DNA of 6,452 bases from DATCSE01 sp036568605. Lineage in GTDB: Bacteria; Pseudomonadota; Gammaproteobacteria; Burkholderiales; Burkholderiaceae_C. The translations under genes were made by a program, and so were the position numbers. The notes beneath the pieces were generated by a model. The model ran no database searches, had not been told where the DNA came from, and saw only the letters and a list, made by a program, of their open reading frames with translations. The stretch lies in assembly GCA_036568605.1 (NCBI GenBank), contig DATCSE010000030.1:1-6452 (forward strand), read 5' to 3'. How positions within the stretch are numbered: the first letter of the stretch is position 1; each line of letters opens with the position of its first letter. This document shows positions 6,401-6,452 of the stretch, in pieces.

Positions 6401-6452
6401 AGCCGTCCTCACTTTCAGGGAACACACCGACCTTCGCGGCCGTTACGGCAGG
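6401..6452. other. Non-coding tail after the acyl-CoA synthetase; no supported feature
   Basis: These 52 bp follow the synthetase stop. Only a short palindrome, GCCGT-T-ACGGC (6439-6449), is visible, too small and without a T-run to call a terminator. No start codon with a ribosome-binding site is seen before the window ends. Confidence 0.4.

Noticed and set aside
5087..6427. 446-codon minus-strand open frame opposite the acyl-CoA synthetase
   Set aside because: The sense strand encodes every core motif of an adenylate-forming enzyme; the antisense product looks like reverse-frame translation of GC-rich codons.
6439..6449. Terminator or operator after the acyl-CoA synthetase
   Set aside because: A 5-bp palindrome in GC-rich DNA is expected by chance and no T-run follows.

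Overview
The window reads as a piece of chromosome from a high-GC proteobacterium, most likely a betaproteobacterium of the order Burkholderiales. This rests on the strong G/C bias at third codon positions, the dense gene packing, a release factor 2 gene with the classical UGA recoding site, and a scattered inverted repeat of a type I associate with Comamonadaceae/Burkholderiales-like genomes. I could not run a search, so the placement is inference. No phage, transposase, CRISPR, tRNA or rRNA signal was seen. It looks like ordinary core/housekeeping plus carbon-metabolism territory.

Layout. Positions 1-1019 (minus strand) hold prfB, peptide chain release factor 2, cut by the left window edge about 28 residues before its expected end. 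It contains an intact programmed +1 frameshift site (936-950). The 244 bp upstream (1020-1263) hold a possible prfB promoter, a 10-bp hairpin, and a repeat-rich patch whose main element is a long imperfect inverted repeat (1156-1228). Positions 1264-2241 (minus strand) encode an alpha/beta hydrolase whose stop codon lies inside this repeat-rich patch. Only 33 bp separate its start from a divergent plus-strand gene cluster.

The plus-strand cluster runs 2275-6400 with almost no spacing: a GNAT acetyltransferase of the spermidine/spermine acetyltransferase (SSAT) type, an aldose 1-epimerase of the LacX-like branch, 2-dehydro-3-deoxygalactonokinase (dgoK), and an AMP-forming acyl-CoA synthetase of the medium-chain-like group. 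The first three overlap by 1 and 4 nt; the last follows after 21 nt. This is very likely one transcription unit with translational coupling.

How the genes fit together. The epimerase (sugar anomer interconversion) and DgoK (phosphorylation of 2-keto-3-deoxygalactonate) make sense together in hexose/galactose or galactonate breakdown, but the usual dgoA aldolase partner is not next to dgoK. The acetyltransferase and acyl-CoA synthetase have no obvious link to that route. The most solid biology is the prfB autoregulatory frameshift, a known mechanism that is well preserved here. I do not see convincing evidence of a new system; the remaining items are modest leads on repeats, the tight divergent promoter space and the unusual dgoK neighbourhood.
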